A DNA stretch of 64,000 nucleotides, taken from contig JAEKLQ010000063.1 of the NCBI GenBank assembly GCA_019509785.1, forward strand, positions 1-64,000. The letters are read 5' to 3'. Position numbers and translations under genes: made by a program. Positions 35,309 through 43,601 of this stretch are shown here, one piece after another. Source of the DNA: Fibrobacterota bacterium. GTDB taxonomy: Bacteria; Fibrobacterota; Fibrobacteria; UBA11236. The stretch's first letter is position 1. Each line of letters starts with the position of its first letter. The notes under the pieces are model-generated. The model saw only the letters and a program-made list of their open reading frames with translations, was not told the DNA's origin and searched no databases.

Positions 35309-36061
35309 TTAAATGCCCATGCCCCCGTCAATGCCGAAAACCTGTCCGGTGAGATATCCCGCCTCCTTCGAGGCGAGAAAGGCGATCAGCGCCGCGACCT
35401 CGTCGGGCGAGCCCATGCGGCCCATGGGAATGCCCGCGATAATGCCCGCCTTCTGATCGTCGGTGAGGACCTTGGTCATATCCGAATCGATGAAGCCCGG
35501 CGCCACCGCGTTGCAGGTGATGTTGCGGGAAGCCACTTCCTTGGCCGTGCTCTTGGTAAAGCCGATGATGCCGGCCTTGGAAGCCGCGTAATTGGCCTGC
35601 CCGGCCTGCCCATGCACGCCTACGATGGATGTCAGGTTGAGGATGCGGCCGTACTTCTGCTTGATCATGGTCCGCAGCACGCCGCGCGTCCCCAGGAACA
35701 CCGAACGCAAGTTGATGCGGATGACCTCGTCGAAGTCCTCGTCCTTCATGCGCATGAGCAACCCGTCGCGGGTAATGCCGGCATTGTTCACCAGGATTTC
35801 CACCGAGGGGGATTCCTTCAAGATGGCCGCGAAGGCGGCGCCGGCCGATTCCGCATCGCCCACGTCGGCGGCCCAAGCCTTAGCCGTTCCGCCGGTGGCC
35901 GCGGAAAGCTTGGCCGCCGCTTCTTCCACGCCCGCCAGGTTCCGTGCGATCATATGCACCTTCGCCCCGGCCCTGGCCAGGCGCTCGGCGATGGCATAGC
36001 CCAGCCCGCGGCTGGCGCCGGTTACGATGGCGGTTTGTCCTTGCAGGTCGGCCATGGTCAT
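35309..36061 (-). CDS. fabG: 3-oxoacyl-ACP reductase
   Basis: A 250-residue short-chain dehydrogenase that reduces 3-oxoacyl-ACP with NADPH in each fatty-acid elongation round. Seen are the cofactor motif TGASRGLGYAIAE, NNAGITRDGLLMRMKDEDF, catalytic Tyr and Lys in ANYAASKAGI and the C-terminal GQVFGIDGGMGI. The start at 36061 overlaps the fabD stop by ATGA; nearby ATGs at 36067 and 36055 are alternatives. It lies between fabD and acpP in the standard order. Confidence 0.95.
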   Translation of the reverse strand: MTMADLQGQTAIVTGASRGLGYAIAERLARAGAKVHMIARNLAGVEEAAAKLSAATGGTAKAWAADVGDAESAGAAFAAILKESPSVEILVNNAGITRDGLLMRMKDEDFDEVIRINLRSVFLGTRGVLRTMIKQKYGRILNLTSIVGVHGQAGQANYAASKAGIIGFTKSTAKEVASRNITCNAVAPGFIDSDMTKVLTDDQKAGIIAGIPMGRMGSPDEVAALIAFLASKEAGYLTGQVFGIDGGMGI

Positions 36062-36969
36062 TTCCAATCTTCCGGGTTCTCGACGGGGGTCACCTTCATA
36101 TCGCGGCTGATGCCGCGGGCCAAGCCCATGAGGACCTTACCGGGCCCGACTTCATAGGCTTCCTTGGCATCCAGCCCTAAGGCCTGTTGCATCGATTCGA
36201 CCCAACGCACGGGCGAGGTGAGCTGACGCAAGAGCAAAGCGCGGATGGCCTCGGCATCGGAGACGGGCTTCGCCTCCACGTTGCTGATGAGCGGGACCGA
36301 GGGAGCCTGGATGGCCGTTTTGGCCAGGCCCTCTTTGAGGCCGGGGACGGCGAATTCCATGAGCGGGGAATGGAAGGCGCCGCTCACCGCGAGTACGACC
36401 ACCTTCTTCGCCCCGGCGGCTTCCGCCCCCTTGGCGGCGGCCTGCACTCCGGCCACCGATCCGGAAATAACGATCTGCGACGGGCTGTTGAAATTGGCGG
36501 CCACTACGATTCCAGCGGTTGCGGCCTCTTTGAGGACGGCGCCGAGTTTATCGGCTTCGAGACCGAGGATGGCGGCCATGGATCCGGGGCTCTTGTCGCC
36601 GGCCTGGGCCATCAATTGCCCGCGCAAGCGAACGAGGGCGAGGCCGTCCTCGAAGGAGAAGGCGCCCGCGGCGCACAGAGCGGAATATTCCCCCAGGGAA
36701 TGTCCCGCTACGTAATCGAAAGCGCCGCCGTTGGCCTTCACCACCTCCATGGCCATCATGGAAACCGTGAAGATGGCGGGCTGAGTGATTTCAGTGCGGG
36801 TCAGCTTGTCCTCGGGGCCGTTGAACAGGATGTCCGCCAGATCGAAACCGAGCACCGTATTGGCGCGATCGAGTATCGCTTTGGCCTTGGGCAGGGAATC
36901 GGCGAGCTTCTTGCCCATGCCGACGTATTGGGAGCCTTGGCCGGGAAAGAGTAGGATGCGTTTGGACAT
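36058..36969 (-). CDS. fabD: Malonyl-CoA:ACP transacylase
   Basis: A 303-residue transferase that loads malonyl groups onto ACP. Motifs are FPGQGSQYVGMGKKL at the N-terminus, the nucleophile Ser in AGHSLGEYSALCAAG, the substrate-binding Arg in ALVRLRGQLM and His in SGAFHSPLMEFA. Length is normal. Between it and the upstream fabH lies a 142-bp spacer carrying a heptamer-based inverted repeat, the only large gap in an otherwise tight gene run. Confidence 0.96.
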   Translation of the reverse strand: MSKRILLFPGQGSQYVGMGKKLADSLPKAKAILDRANTVLGFDLADILFNGPEDKLTRTEITQPAIFTVSMMAMEVVKANGGAFDYVAGHSLGEYSALCAAGAFSFEDGLALVRLRGQLMAQAGDKSPGSMAAILGLEADKLGAVLKEAATAGIVVAANFNSPSQIVISGSVAGVQAAAKGAEAAGAKKVVVLAVSGAFHSPLMEFAVPGLKEGLAKTAIQAPSVPLISNVEAKPVSDAEAIRALLLRQLTSPVRWVESMQQALGLDAKEAYEVGPGKVLMGLARGISRDMKVTPVENPEDWK

Positions 36970-37002
36970 GGTCTATTCTCTGTGATCGAAGTTTAAAGAT
37001 TA

Positions 37003-37093
37003 GGGTAAAGGGTAAAGGGTACAGGGTAAAGGGTGGAGAAGATGCATTGATTTGGTTTTCCCCTGTACCCTTAACCCTTTACCCTGTACCCTT
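37003..37093. repeat. Inverted repeat built from GGGTAAA-like heptamers
   Basis: The left block is a tandem array of 7-nt units: GGGTAAA at 37003 and 37010, GGGTACA at 37017, GGGTAAA at 37024 and part of a fifth at 37031. The right block (37062-37093) is the same kind of array inverted (CCCTGTA, CCCTTAA, CCCTTTA, CCCTGTA). A 20-bp perfect inverted repeat, 37015-37034 against 37074-37093, encloses a 39-nt loop. It would fold in the fabH-fabD transcript. Confidence 0.85.
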
Positions 37094-37111
37094 CTTCGCG
37101 GTCTTTCGCTG

Positions 37112-38074
37112 TCACCACCGCATCAAATTGCAGCCCCAGCTCATACCTCCCCCGACCCCTGCCAGTGCCACCAGTTTTCCTGGTTGCAGCTTCCCTTGCG
37201 ACTCGGCCTCATGCAAGGCCAGGGGGATGGAGGCCGAAGAGGTATTCCCGAAGCGCTCGACGTTGATGATCATCTTCTCCGGAGGCAGTTCCAGCTTTTC
37301 GGCGACGGCGTTGAGGATGCGCACATTGGCCTGGTGCATCACCAGCAAATCGAGATCGCGCAGGGTAAGCCCCGCCTTGGCCACCGAGCTCTTGACGATG
37401 TTCGTAATCTCCGTGACGGCGGCCTTGAAAACCTGCTTGCCGTCCATGGCCATGCCCTTTCCCGCCGTGGCCGCCCCGCCGGAAAGGCAATCCAGGTAAA
37501 GCGCATCCGCCTGGGTGCCGTCGCTCTTGAGTTGGGAGAGGATGACTCCCCGATCCTTCGGGCCGGGCGAAAAGACCACGGCGCCGGCGGCGTCCCCGAA
37601 GAGGATGCAGGTATTCCGATCGTTCCAGTCCAGGACGCGGGAAATGATTTCCGCACCGATCACCAGGACATGCTTCGCCTGGCCCGCGTCGATGAGCAGA
37701 TGGGCCATGTTGGCCGCGTATACGAATCCGGCGCAGGCGGCGGTCACGTCATAGGCGAAGGCGTTCTTGGCCCCCAGCTTGGCCTGGATGAAACAGGCGG
37801 TGGCCGGGAATTGCTTGTCCGGGCTGATATTGGCGCAGATAATCCCGTCGATCTCCTCGGCGGTGACGCCGGCCTTAGCCATCGCGGCCCGGGCGGCGAA
37901 GGTCCCGAAGTCCGACGACTTGAGGGGCGAGTCCTTCGGGAGGATATGCCGCTGCTTGATGCCGGTACGGGTGGTGATCCACTCGTCGGTGGTATCCACC
38001 CTCTTCTCGAGATCCGCGTTGGTGAGGATTTCTTCGGGATAGTAGACCCCGATGCCGCGGATCACCGCGCCCAT
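37112..38074 (-). CDS. fabH: 3-oxoacyl-ACP synthase III
   Basis: This 320-residue enzyme starts fatty-acid synthesis by condensing acetyl-CoA (or another primer) with malonyl-ACP. The active-site Cys is in YDVTAACAGFVYAANMA, His in MHQANVRILNAV and Asn in ERFGNTSSASIPLAL. It opens with the usual IRGIGVYYPEEILTN. Its ATG overlaps the plsX stop as TGATG. Primer preference, and so whether the cell makes branched or straight chains, cannot be told here. Confidence 0.96.
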   Translation of the reverse strand: MGAVIRGIGVYYPEEILTNADLEKRVDTTDEWITTRTGIKQRHILPKDSPLKSSDFGTFAARAAMAKAGVTAEEIDGIICANISPDKQFPATACFIQAKLGAKNAFAYDVTAACAGFVYAANMAHLLIDAGQAKHVLVIGAEIISRVLDWNDRNTCILFGDAAGAVVFSPGPKDRGVILSQLKSDGTQADALYLDCLSGGAATAGKGMAMDGKQVFKAAVTEITNIVKSSVAKAGLTLRDLDLLVMHQANVRILNAVAEKLELPPEKMIINVERFGNTSSASIPLALHEAESQGKLQPGKLVALAGVGGGMSWGCNLMRW

Positions 38075-39036
38075 CAGGCGACCTGGCTCAGCTTCTCGGC
38101 GATCTTGGCGGCCACTCCGGCTTCGGCCAGCCGGTACGCCTGATCCAACCCGTTCTTGATCACTTTCGAGTCGGCGCGCCCATGGGTGATGAGGCCGGTG
38201 CCCTTAAGCCCGAGCAGCATCGCCGCCCCGAAATTGGCGTAATCCCAATCGTGATGGAACTGCTTCGCGCCGGGGACGTCGAGCTTTCCGAAGGTCTTCA
38301 TATGGTACTCGTAAAACCCTTCCATGAGCTTGAGCACCACGTTTCCCGTGTATCCGCCGGTTACGATCACGTCGGCCTCGCCGAGCATGATGTCCCTGCC
38401 CTCCACGTTCCCGATGAAGTTGATGGGCGCCTGCTTCAGGAGCTGGTAGGCCTCTTGCAGGACCTCGGTGCCCTTCTTTTCCTCCTCGCCCATGTTGAGC
38501 AAGCCCACCTTGGGGTTCTTACGCCCGAGCATGGTTTCGGAATAGATGGAGCCGCAAATGCCGAAGTGGACCAGGACCGGCGCCTTTTCATCCACGTTGG
38601 CGCCGCAGTCGAGCAGGGTCACCTTGTGCTTCAAGGAGGGGACGTCGCAAGCGATGGCGGGACGGGGCATGCTGCCCACGCGGCCCAGGACCATGAGGCA
38701 AGCAGCCATCATTCCGCCGGAATTGCCCGCGCTGATGGACGCCTGTACGACCCCGGCCTTTTGCAGGGCGACGCAGGCGAATAACCCTGAGTTTTGCTTC
38801 TGCTTTAGGACGACCGTGGGCGAATCCTCCATGGTGACCACTTCGGGCGCATGGTGGATCTCCATGCCCTTCCCGTCGTAACCGAAGGAGGCTAGTTCCG
38901 CCTTGATAATGTCCTCGGGACCGGTGAGAACGATCCCGTACTTACCCTGGGCTTCTTTGGCGGCCAGGATGGCGCCTTCCACGATCGCCTTGGGGGCATG
39001 GTCGCCCCCCATGGCGTCTAGGGCGACTTTAATCAT
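38074..39036 (-). CDS. plsX: Phosphate acyltransferase PlsX
   Basis: This 320-residue enzyme makes acyl-phosphate from acyl-ACP, the first committed step of phospholipid synthesis through PlsY. The family start KVALDAMGGDHAPKAIVEG, the segment SAGNSGGMMAACLMVLGRV and DVIVTGGYTGNVVLKLMEG are all present. Length is normal. It follows rpmF after 10 nt and overlaps fabH by one base, the standard gene order rpmF-plsX-fabH. Confidence 0.96.
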   Translation of the reverse strand: MIKVALDAMGGDHAPKAIVEGAILAAKEAQGKYGIVLTGPEDIIKAELASFGYDGKGMEIHHAPEVVTMEDSPTVVLKQKQNSGLFACVALQKAGVVQASISAGNSGGMMAACLMVLGRVGSMPRPAIACDVPSLKHKVTLLDCGANVDEKAPVLVHFGICGSIYSETMLGRKNPKVGLLNMGEEEKKGTEVLQEAYQLLKQAPINFIGNVEGRDIMLGEADVIVTGGYTGNVVLKLMEGFYEYHMKTFGKLDVPGAKQFHHDWDYANFGAAMLLGLKGTGLITHGRADSKVIKNGLDQAYRLAEAGVAAKIAEKLSQVA

Positions 39037-39046
39037 GATGCCTGGA

Positions 39047-39226
39047 TTACTCGGCCGGTTGGCGGACTTCCGCCCCTGCGTAGTATCCGCAGTTGGAACA
39101 CACCCGGTGGGAAATCTTGGTCTGCCCGCAATGGGAGCACTTGGTGACGGCGGGCGCCTTCAGCTTATAATGCGTCTTGCGCTTATCGCGGCGGGCGGTT
39201 GAGGTTTTGCGTTTGGGAACTGCCAT
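39047..39226 (-). CDS. rpmF: Ribosomal protein L32
   Basis: A 59-residue basic protein of the large ribosomal subunit. It begins [20 protein letters not shown], the conserved L32 start, and has four Cys in two CxxC pairs (CSHCG and CSNCG), so this is the zinc-binding form. Position between yceD and plsX confirms it; this neighbourhood is conserved widely across bacteria. Confidence 0.95.
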   Translation of the reverse strand: MAVPKRKTSTARRDKRKTHYKLKAPAVTKCSHCGQTKISHRVCSNCGYYAGAEVRQPAE

Positions 39227-39273
39227 GTTCGACTCCAGTTAATTTTCGTGTCTGCCGCGGTTTCCCGCTTCCG

Positions 39274-39840
39274 TCATTTTCCTTTGGGGGGATCCTGCTC
39301 CGGCTTCTTCAGCCCCTGGAGCTTTTCCCACCGCGGGTCCACCCTGTCCTTCCGGACGGCTTCCGCTTGGAAAGCCTGCCGGCCGCATTGGATGCATCGA
39401 TCCTTCTCGTCCAGCGAAGGTAGGGGATTGAGGTTGTAGTTGAGAATGATCTGCTCGGCGATGAGATGCTCCAGGGGTATCTCCTGGACGTCCGGTCCTA
39501 TCTGGACCAAGTACTCATCGATTCCGAGAGCCTCGCTCTCCTCCCACTCCAGTCCCTGCTTATCTCGCTTTTCGATCAGAATGCGCAGCTTTACCCGGAA
39601 GGCGCCCGTCAGCTTATCCAAGCAGCGGCCGCAATCCAGAGTGATAGATCCCTGAACCGACATATCCATCAAGAGATGGGTAAGAGTCGGTATGGACTTG
39701 ACCGTAGCCGCCAACGGGCCGCTACACCCAAGTTCAAATAATTCGGGAAGATCTTCACTTAAGCCATCGAGCGTGAACTCGGTAGGCTCGCTACCCGTCG
39801 AACTTAGAGAAAGTACCAAAACGGGGAATAACTTAGTCAA
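39274..39840 (-). CDS. YceD/DUF177 family protein
   Basis: A protein of up to 188 residues with the DUF177 core: GSITLDCGRCLDKLTGAFRV, then IDEYLVQIGPDVQEIPLEHLIAEQIILNYN, with the CxxC pair (CIQC) near the end. YceD-like proteins accompany rpmF in most bacteria and have been tied to 23S rRNA metabolism in other organisms. The start is uncertain: TTG at 39840 is the first in frame, TTG at 39819 would begin closer to the family pattern, and neither has a strong ribosome binding site. It lies 47 nt upstream of rpmF and shares its transcript. A GT2 gene is divergent, 51 bp away. Confidence 0.85.
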   Translation of the reverse strand: MTKLFPVLVLSLSSTGSEPTEFTLDGLSEDLPELFELGCSGPLAATVKSIPTLTHLLMDMSVQGSITLDCGRCLDKLTGAFRVKLRILIEKRDKQGLEWEESEALGIDEYLVQIGPDVQEIPLEHLIAEQIILNYNLNPLPSLDEKDRCIQCGRQAFQAEAVRKDRVDPRWEKLQGLKKPEQDPPKGK

Positions 39841-39891
39841 AATGGCCGAAATCCGTCAAATGAAGCCGGACTTTCCGAGTATATTGAACCG

Positions 39892-41073
39892 ATGCCCATT
39901 TCCCCCGTTTGGCTCCTTTTAGGGGCCGCCAATGGCGTTTATGCCGTTTTGAACGGTCAGCTGGTCCGGGGTCTGGATAATTTAGGCAAAAAATCCCGCC
40001 CGAAATCGGGTTCGCCTCGGCCCAAGGTTTCGGTTCTCATCGCCGCCCGCAACGAGGAGTTCCGCATCCGCAAATGCCTGGAGTGTCTGGCTGCGCAGGA
40101 CTACCCGCGCGAACTGACCCAAATCCTGGTGGTGGACGATCGATCCACGGATGGGACCGCCGGCATCCTGGACGAATACGTGGCGCGCGTGCCGGGGTTC
40201 CAGTATCTATCCGTGAGCGAGAAGGCGGCGGGGATCAGCCCGAAGAAAAATGCCTTGAGCCAGGGGTTGCGGCTCGCCACCGGTGAAATCATCATCACCA
40301 CCGACGCGGATTGCATCATGGCCCCGCAATGGATCAGTTCCTTGATCTCCGAGTTCGGGCCGGAGACCGGTTTGGTATCCGGGTTGACCACTTATTATGA
40401 TGCGGGACCGGGCGTTTGGAACGGGGTGCAGGCCCTGGAGTTCTTTTCCTACGCCGTGGTTGCCGCCGCGCTCATCGGCCTCAACTTCCCGGTCAACGGC
40501 AACGCCAACAATCTGGCCTACCGTCGCGAGGTCTTCGACCAGGTCTCCGGCTTCGCATCGCATGGCGGCATCGTGAGCGGCGACGACGACTTCCTGATCC
40601 AAGCCATCCACAAGCAAGGCCGTTGGGCCATCCGCTACGCGGTAACCCCGGAAAGCCAGGTGCGGACCGAGCCGCCCGAGGATCTGCGGCAATTCTGGGA
40701 GCAGAGGAAGCGCTGGGCGAGCAAGTGCGGACTTTACCAGCCCAAGCAAGTCGCCTTCCTGGCCTTGATTTTCGCCTATTACCTTTCCATCCCGCTTTTC
40801 GTGCTGGCAGGGCTGTATTATCGCCCTTGGCTATACGTCGGGCTGGCCGGCTTCGCCGTGAAGACCGTCAGCGATGGAATGGTGATGCGCCGGGCGGCGA
40901 AACTATTCGGTAAGCAGAGCTTGATGCGCGCCTTCCTGCCTGCGGCCTTGTTGCATATCCCCCTCATCATCGCGGCGGTGGCGGCCGGGAGCTTCGGCGA
41001 GTTCACTTGGAAGGGCGAAACCCATCGCCGTAAGGTCAAGGTTCCGCAAATCAAGGGCGCGACCGCGCGTTAA
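39892..41073 (+). CDS. Membrane glycosyltransferase, GT2 family
   Basis: A 393-residue enzyme with an N-terminal hydrophobic segment and two or three C-terminal transmembrane helices (about residues 285-305, 305-325 and 345-365). The GT-A catalytic core shows VSVLIAARNEEFRIRKCLE, QILVVDDRSTDGTAG, the DxD-like TTDADCIMAP, the acceptor Asp in GDDDFLIQA and a QRKRW motif. This pattern is typical of membrane-bound transferases that make envelope polysaccharide or glycolipid. Donor and product are unknown. It is a single plus-strand gene, divergent from yceD and convergent with rlpA; a 5-bp hairpin (AAGCG/CGCTT, 41072-41085) lies at the meeting point. Confidence 0.88.
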   Translation: MPISPVWLLLGAANGVYAVLNGQLVRGLDNLGKKSRPKSGSPRPKVSVLIAARNEEFRIRKCLECLAAQDYPRELTQILVVDDRSTDGTAGILDEYVARVPGFQYLSVSEKAAGISPKKNALSQGLRLATGEIIITTDADCIMAPQWISSLISEFGPETGLVSGLTTYYDAGPGVWNGVQALEFFSYAVVAAALIGLNFPVNGNANNLAYRREVFDQVSGFASHGGIVSGDDDFLIQAIHKQGRWAIRYAVTPESQVRTEPPEDLRQFWEQRKRWASKCGLYQPKQVAFLALIFAYYLSIPLFVLAGLYYRPWLYVGLAGFAVKTVSDGMVMRRAAKLFGKQSLMRAFLPAALLHIPLIIAAVAAGSFGEFTWKGETHRRKVKVPQIKGATAR

Positions 41074-41084
41074 GCGTCGTCGCT

Positions 41085-41519
41085 TCACTGAACCTCGATC
41101 TTGGCTTTCACGGTCCCCCGTCCTAGCAACCCGATTTTGCGCGCGGCCGCCGGGGATAGGTCGAGGATGCGATCTTCCGAGTAAGGTCCGCGATCGTTGA
41201 TCTCCACGATCACGCTTTTCCCGTTCGCGAGATTGGTCACGTTCACCTTGGTGCCGAAGGGAAGCGATCGATGGGCCGCGGTGAAGGCGTTCTTATCGAA
41301 GCGCCGGCCGCTCGCGGTCTTGCGGCCCTGGAATTTGTCCGCGTAGTAGGAAATGATCCCCTCTTGGGACCAACCTGATTCGCGCGCTTTGGTATTCTCG
41401 GAATGCTGACCCATATCCCGATCATAGCCGCCGCGCTCCGGCCCGGGGTGCATGGTGCAAGCCCCCAAGAGCAAGGCGCCGCCGAGAAGCGCTGCCAACC
41501 GTAGATCAGTATTGGTCAA
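41085..41519 (-). CDS. rlpA: RlpA-like lipoprotein
   Basis: A 144-residue lipoprotein with signal peptide and lipobox (ALLGGALLLGAC) and a double-psi beta-barrel domain: GIISYYADKFQGRKTASGRR, SLPFGTKVNVTNLANGKSV and VEINDRGPYSEDRILDLS, where the Asp is the presumed catalytic residue. RlpA proteins cleave denuded peptidoglycan at the septum in Pseudomonas; here the C-terminal SPOR domain is absent, as in many shorter homologues. TTG at 41519 is proposed because it directly precedes the signal peptide; it overlaps the end of the TPR lipoprotein gene by 14 nt. Confidence 0.85.
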   Translation of the reverse strand: MTNTDLRLAALLGGALLLGACTMHPGPERGGYDRDMGQHSENTKARESGWSQEGIISYYADKFQGRKTASGRRFDKNAFTAAHRSLPFGTKVNVTNLANGKSVIVEINDRGPYSEDRILDLSPAAARKIGLLGRGTVKAKIEVQ

Positions 41520-43536
41520 CGTTCTCGTACCCGTTGTCGAGGATTTCCTTCGTCTTGCCTTCCGGCGCGGCGGTGGCGGTATCGGAAGCCGGGGGAGCGG
41601 GAGTATCGGGAGAAGGGACGGTTTCGTGAGGGTTGGTCTGGGCCGCGCTTGGCGCCGGCGATCCGCCATGGGCCTGGGGGGACGGGGAAGCGGGCGTGGT
41701 GGTGGAAGTAGCCGCGGCCGGAGCGGCCCCCGTGGCGGGCGGGGCCGCGGCCGGGGACGGAGCCGCAGGGGACGGGGCGCCGGGAGCCTTCGCTGCCGGG
41801 GTCTTCGCGGCGGCATTGGGAGCGGCGGATCGGACGGGAGGTTTGATGCCCGCGGCCGACAACTTCGCTTGCGCGACCTCGCCTTGGGGGGATCGCGCAT
41901 ACCGTTCGCGCAGGATCTGATAGGCCGCCACCGCCGAATCCAGGCTGCCGGGGACTTTCTCCTCTCCTTGGGACATCTGTTCGTATAGCATGGCGATGGC
42001 GAATTCGGCGCGGGCCGCTTCCCGGGTATCGGGATATTCGCCGGCCACCTTCGCATAGGCGGGAATCACCTCGGACTTGAGGTCATGCCCTCCGTAGCGC
42101 GCGGCCTCGGCATCCAGGAAGAGCTGGTGCGCCTTATCCTCGCGGGTCTGCACGGTCGGCTTCAGCCCCAGGTTCCGTTCCGCCTGCTTGGCGTATTCGG
42201 TATTCGGGTATTTATCCAGAACGTAACGGTACAGGGAATCGCTGATCGGCTTCTTGCCCTTGAACTCGTCCTGGATGAAGGCGCGCGCGTAGGCGGCCCG
42301 CATGGAATGGGACGAATCCTGGCGCGGATCGGCGACGATCCGATCGAGATGGGTCAGGGCGCTGTCCACGTCGTCGAGACGGAATAGGAAGAGCTCGGCA
42401 ATCATGAAGTCGCGGTAATGCTTTTCGGAAGACGCGGTGTCCACGGAGGGCTTGCGCAAGTCGGCGAGGCGGCCCAGGGCGGCCGATCGCTCGGCGCCCA
42501 GGATGGCGTACTCGAAGGTGGAACCGGCCGCCGCCGCGGAGTCGAAGAAGATCTTCGCTTGCTTCTCGTCCTTCAGATCCCGGAGCTGATGATCGCCCAG
42601 GCGATAGAAGGCTTCGGCCGACCAAGCGGACTTGGGGGCCTGCTTAGGCACGCCGGCCAACAGCGCCACGGCTTTCTCCGGTTGCTTAAGTTGGAAATAG
42701 CCTTTGGCCAGCTGTAAATCGATCTCGGGGAAGGAAGGGTAATAGAGGCGGTTTTTCTTCATCGCCTCGAATTCGCGTATCCCGTCCGCCGGCCGCTCCA
42801 GCCGGTAAAGGCAAACGGCGGCCAAGGTATCGCAACGATAGTGGAGCTTGGTGGGCAGCGCTTTTACGTTCTTGTCGGTGGCATGACCGCGCGCCCGTTC
42901 CCACTGCTTCAGATCGAAAGCCAGCTTGGCGGCCTCGAAATGGGCCGTGCCGCGCGCCTCGGGCGTGCGCGCGTTCTCGCGTAAAAGCTTTTCGTAAAGT
43001 TCCAAAGCCGCGGCGGGGGAATTGCCGGCGAGCTCCAGCTTGGCCAGCAGAGACATGGCCTCGAGGCGGAAGTCCGGATTCGGGGATCCGTTCATAACCG
43101 TTTCCAGCGCCGGGCGCGCCGCCAGGTATTGGCCGTTCAGGAACAGGCATTTGGCGCGGTGGAAATCCGCCGTGGGCATTTCGGCCGCGTTCGGGTAATA
43201 CCTGGCAAGCTCTTCGTACTTGGTGATGGCTTTGGAGTATTCGCCCAGGACCAGGTAGCTTTCGCCGATGAGGAACAAGGCTTTGGGCTGGTATTTTTTC
43301 TTATCCGGGTAGAGCTCCAGAACCTTGGAGGATTTGGCGATGCTGCGTTCGAGCTTGGTCTTCTCGTCGGCGGCGACCAGCAGGGTATCTTCCGGATTCT
43401 TGTCGAGGCGCTTTTCGCGCAGGCGCATGGCGTCGTCGTACGCCTTCTGCGCATTGTAGTAGGTATTGAAATAAACGCAGCCCGTGAAGGACATCCCCAG
43501 TAAAAGCAGGATAAGGCGCAAGTACCCGGATTTCAT
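41506..43536 (-). CDS. TPR lipoprotein with Pro/Ala-rich tail
   Basis: A 676-residue protein starting with a lipoprotein signal (LRLILLLLGMSFTGC) followed by VYFNTYYNAQKAYDDA. About ten TPR-like hairpins run to residue 530 (KALFLIGESYLVLGEYSKAI, then AAALELYEKLLREN, EAFYRLGDHQLRDLKDEKQA and others). The last 130 residues are Pro/Ala/Ser/Thr-rich linker ending DNGYENVDQY. Tandem TPR lipoproteins act as scaffolds in outer-membrane assembly or surface export; the exact role here is unknown. Its stop lies within the rlpA coding region, so both lipoproteins are made from one transcript and may work together at the cell wall. Confidence 0.82.
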   Translation of the reverse strand: MKSGYLRLILLLLGMSFTGCVYFNTYYNAQKAYDDAMRLREKRLDKNPEDTLLVAADEKTKLERSIAKSSKVLELYPDKKKYQPKALFLIGESYLVLGEYSKAITKYEELARYYPNAAEMPTADFHRAKCLFLNGQYLAARPALETVMNGSPNPDFRLEAMSLLAKLELAGNSPAAALELYEKLLRENARTPEARGTAHFEAAKLAFDLKQWERARGHATDKNVKALPTKLHYRCDTLAAVCLYRLERPADGIREFEAMKKNRLYYPSFPEIDLQLAKGYFQLKQPEKAVALLAGVPKQAPKSAWSAEAFYRLGDHQLRDLKDEKQAKIFFDSAAAAGSTFEYAILGAERSAALGRLADLRKPSVDTASSEKHYRDFMIAELFLFRLDDVDSALTHLDRIVADPRQDSSHSMRAAYARAFIQDEFKGKKPISDSLYRYVLDKYPNTEYAKQAERNLGLKPTVQTREDKAHQLFLDAEAARYGGHDLKSEVIPAYAKVAGEYPDTREAARAEFAIAMLYEQMSQGEEKVPGSLDSAVAAYQILRERYARSPQGEVAQAKLSAAGIKPPVRSAAPNAAAKTPAAKAPGAPSPAAPSPAAAPPATGAAPAAATSTTTPASPSPQAHGGSPAPSAAQTNPHETVPSPDTPAPPASDTATAAPEGKTKEILDNGYENVDQY

Positions 43537-43561
43537 GCGAGTATAGTGTACGAATTCGGGC

Positions 43562-43590
43562 GGGAAAGGACCCCCAAGTTATGGGGGTCC
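43562..43590 (-). terminator. Terminator-like hairpin after carB
   Basis: GGACCCCC (43568-43575) pairs perfectly with GGGGGTCC (43583-43590) around a 7-nt loop; on the minus strand TTTCCC follows. It lies 12 nt past the carB stop and before the TPR lipoprotein gene. The T-run is short. Confidence 0.65.
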
Positions 43591-43601
43591 CGGCTCAGGA
43601 A

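Noticed and set aside
37003-37034. Telomere-like or CRISPR-like repeat
   Set aside because: The unit is only 7 nt with no spacers, and an inverted partner block follows. It is neither a CRISPR array nor a chromosome end inside an operon.
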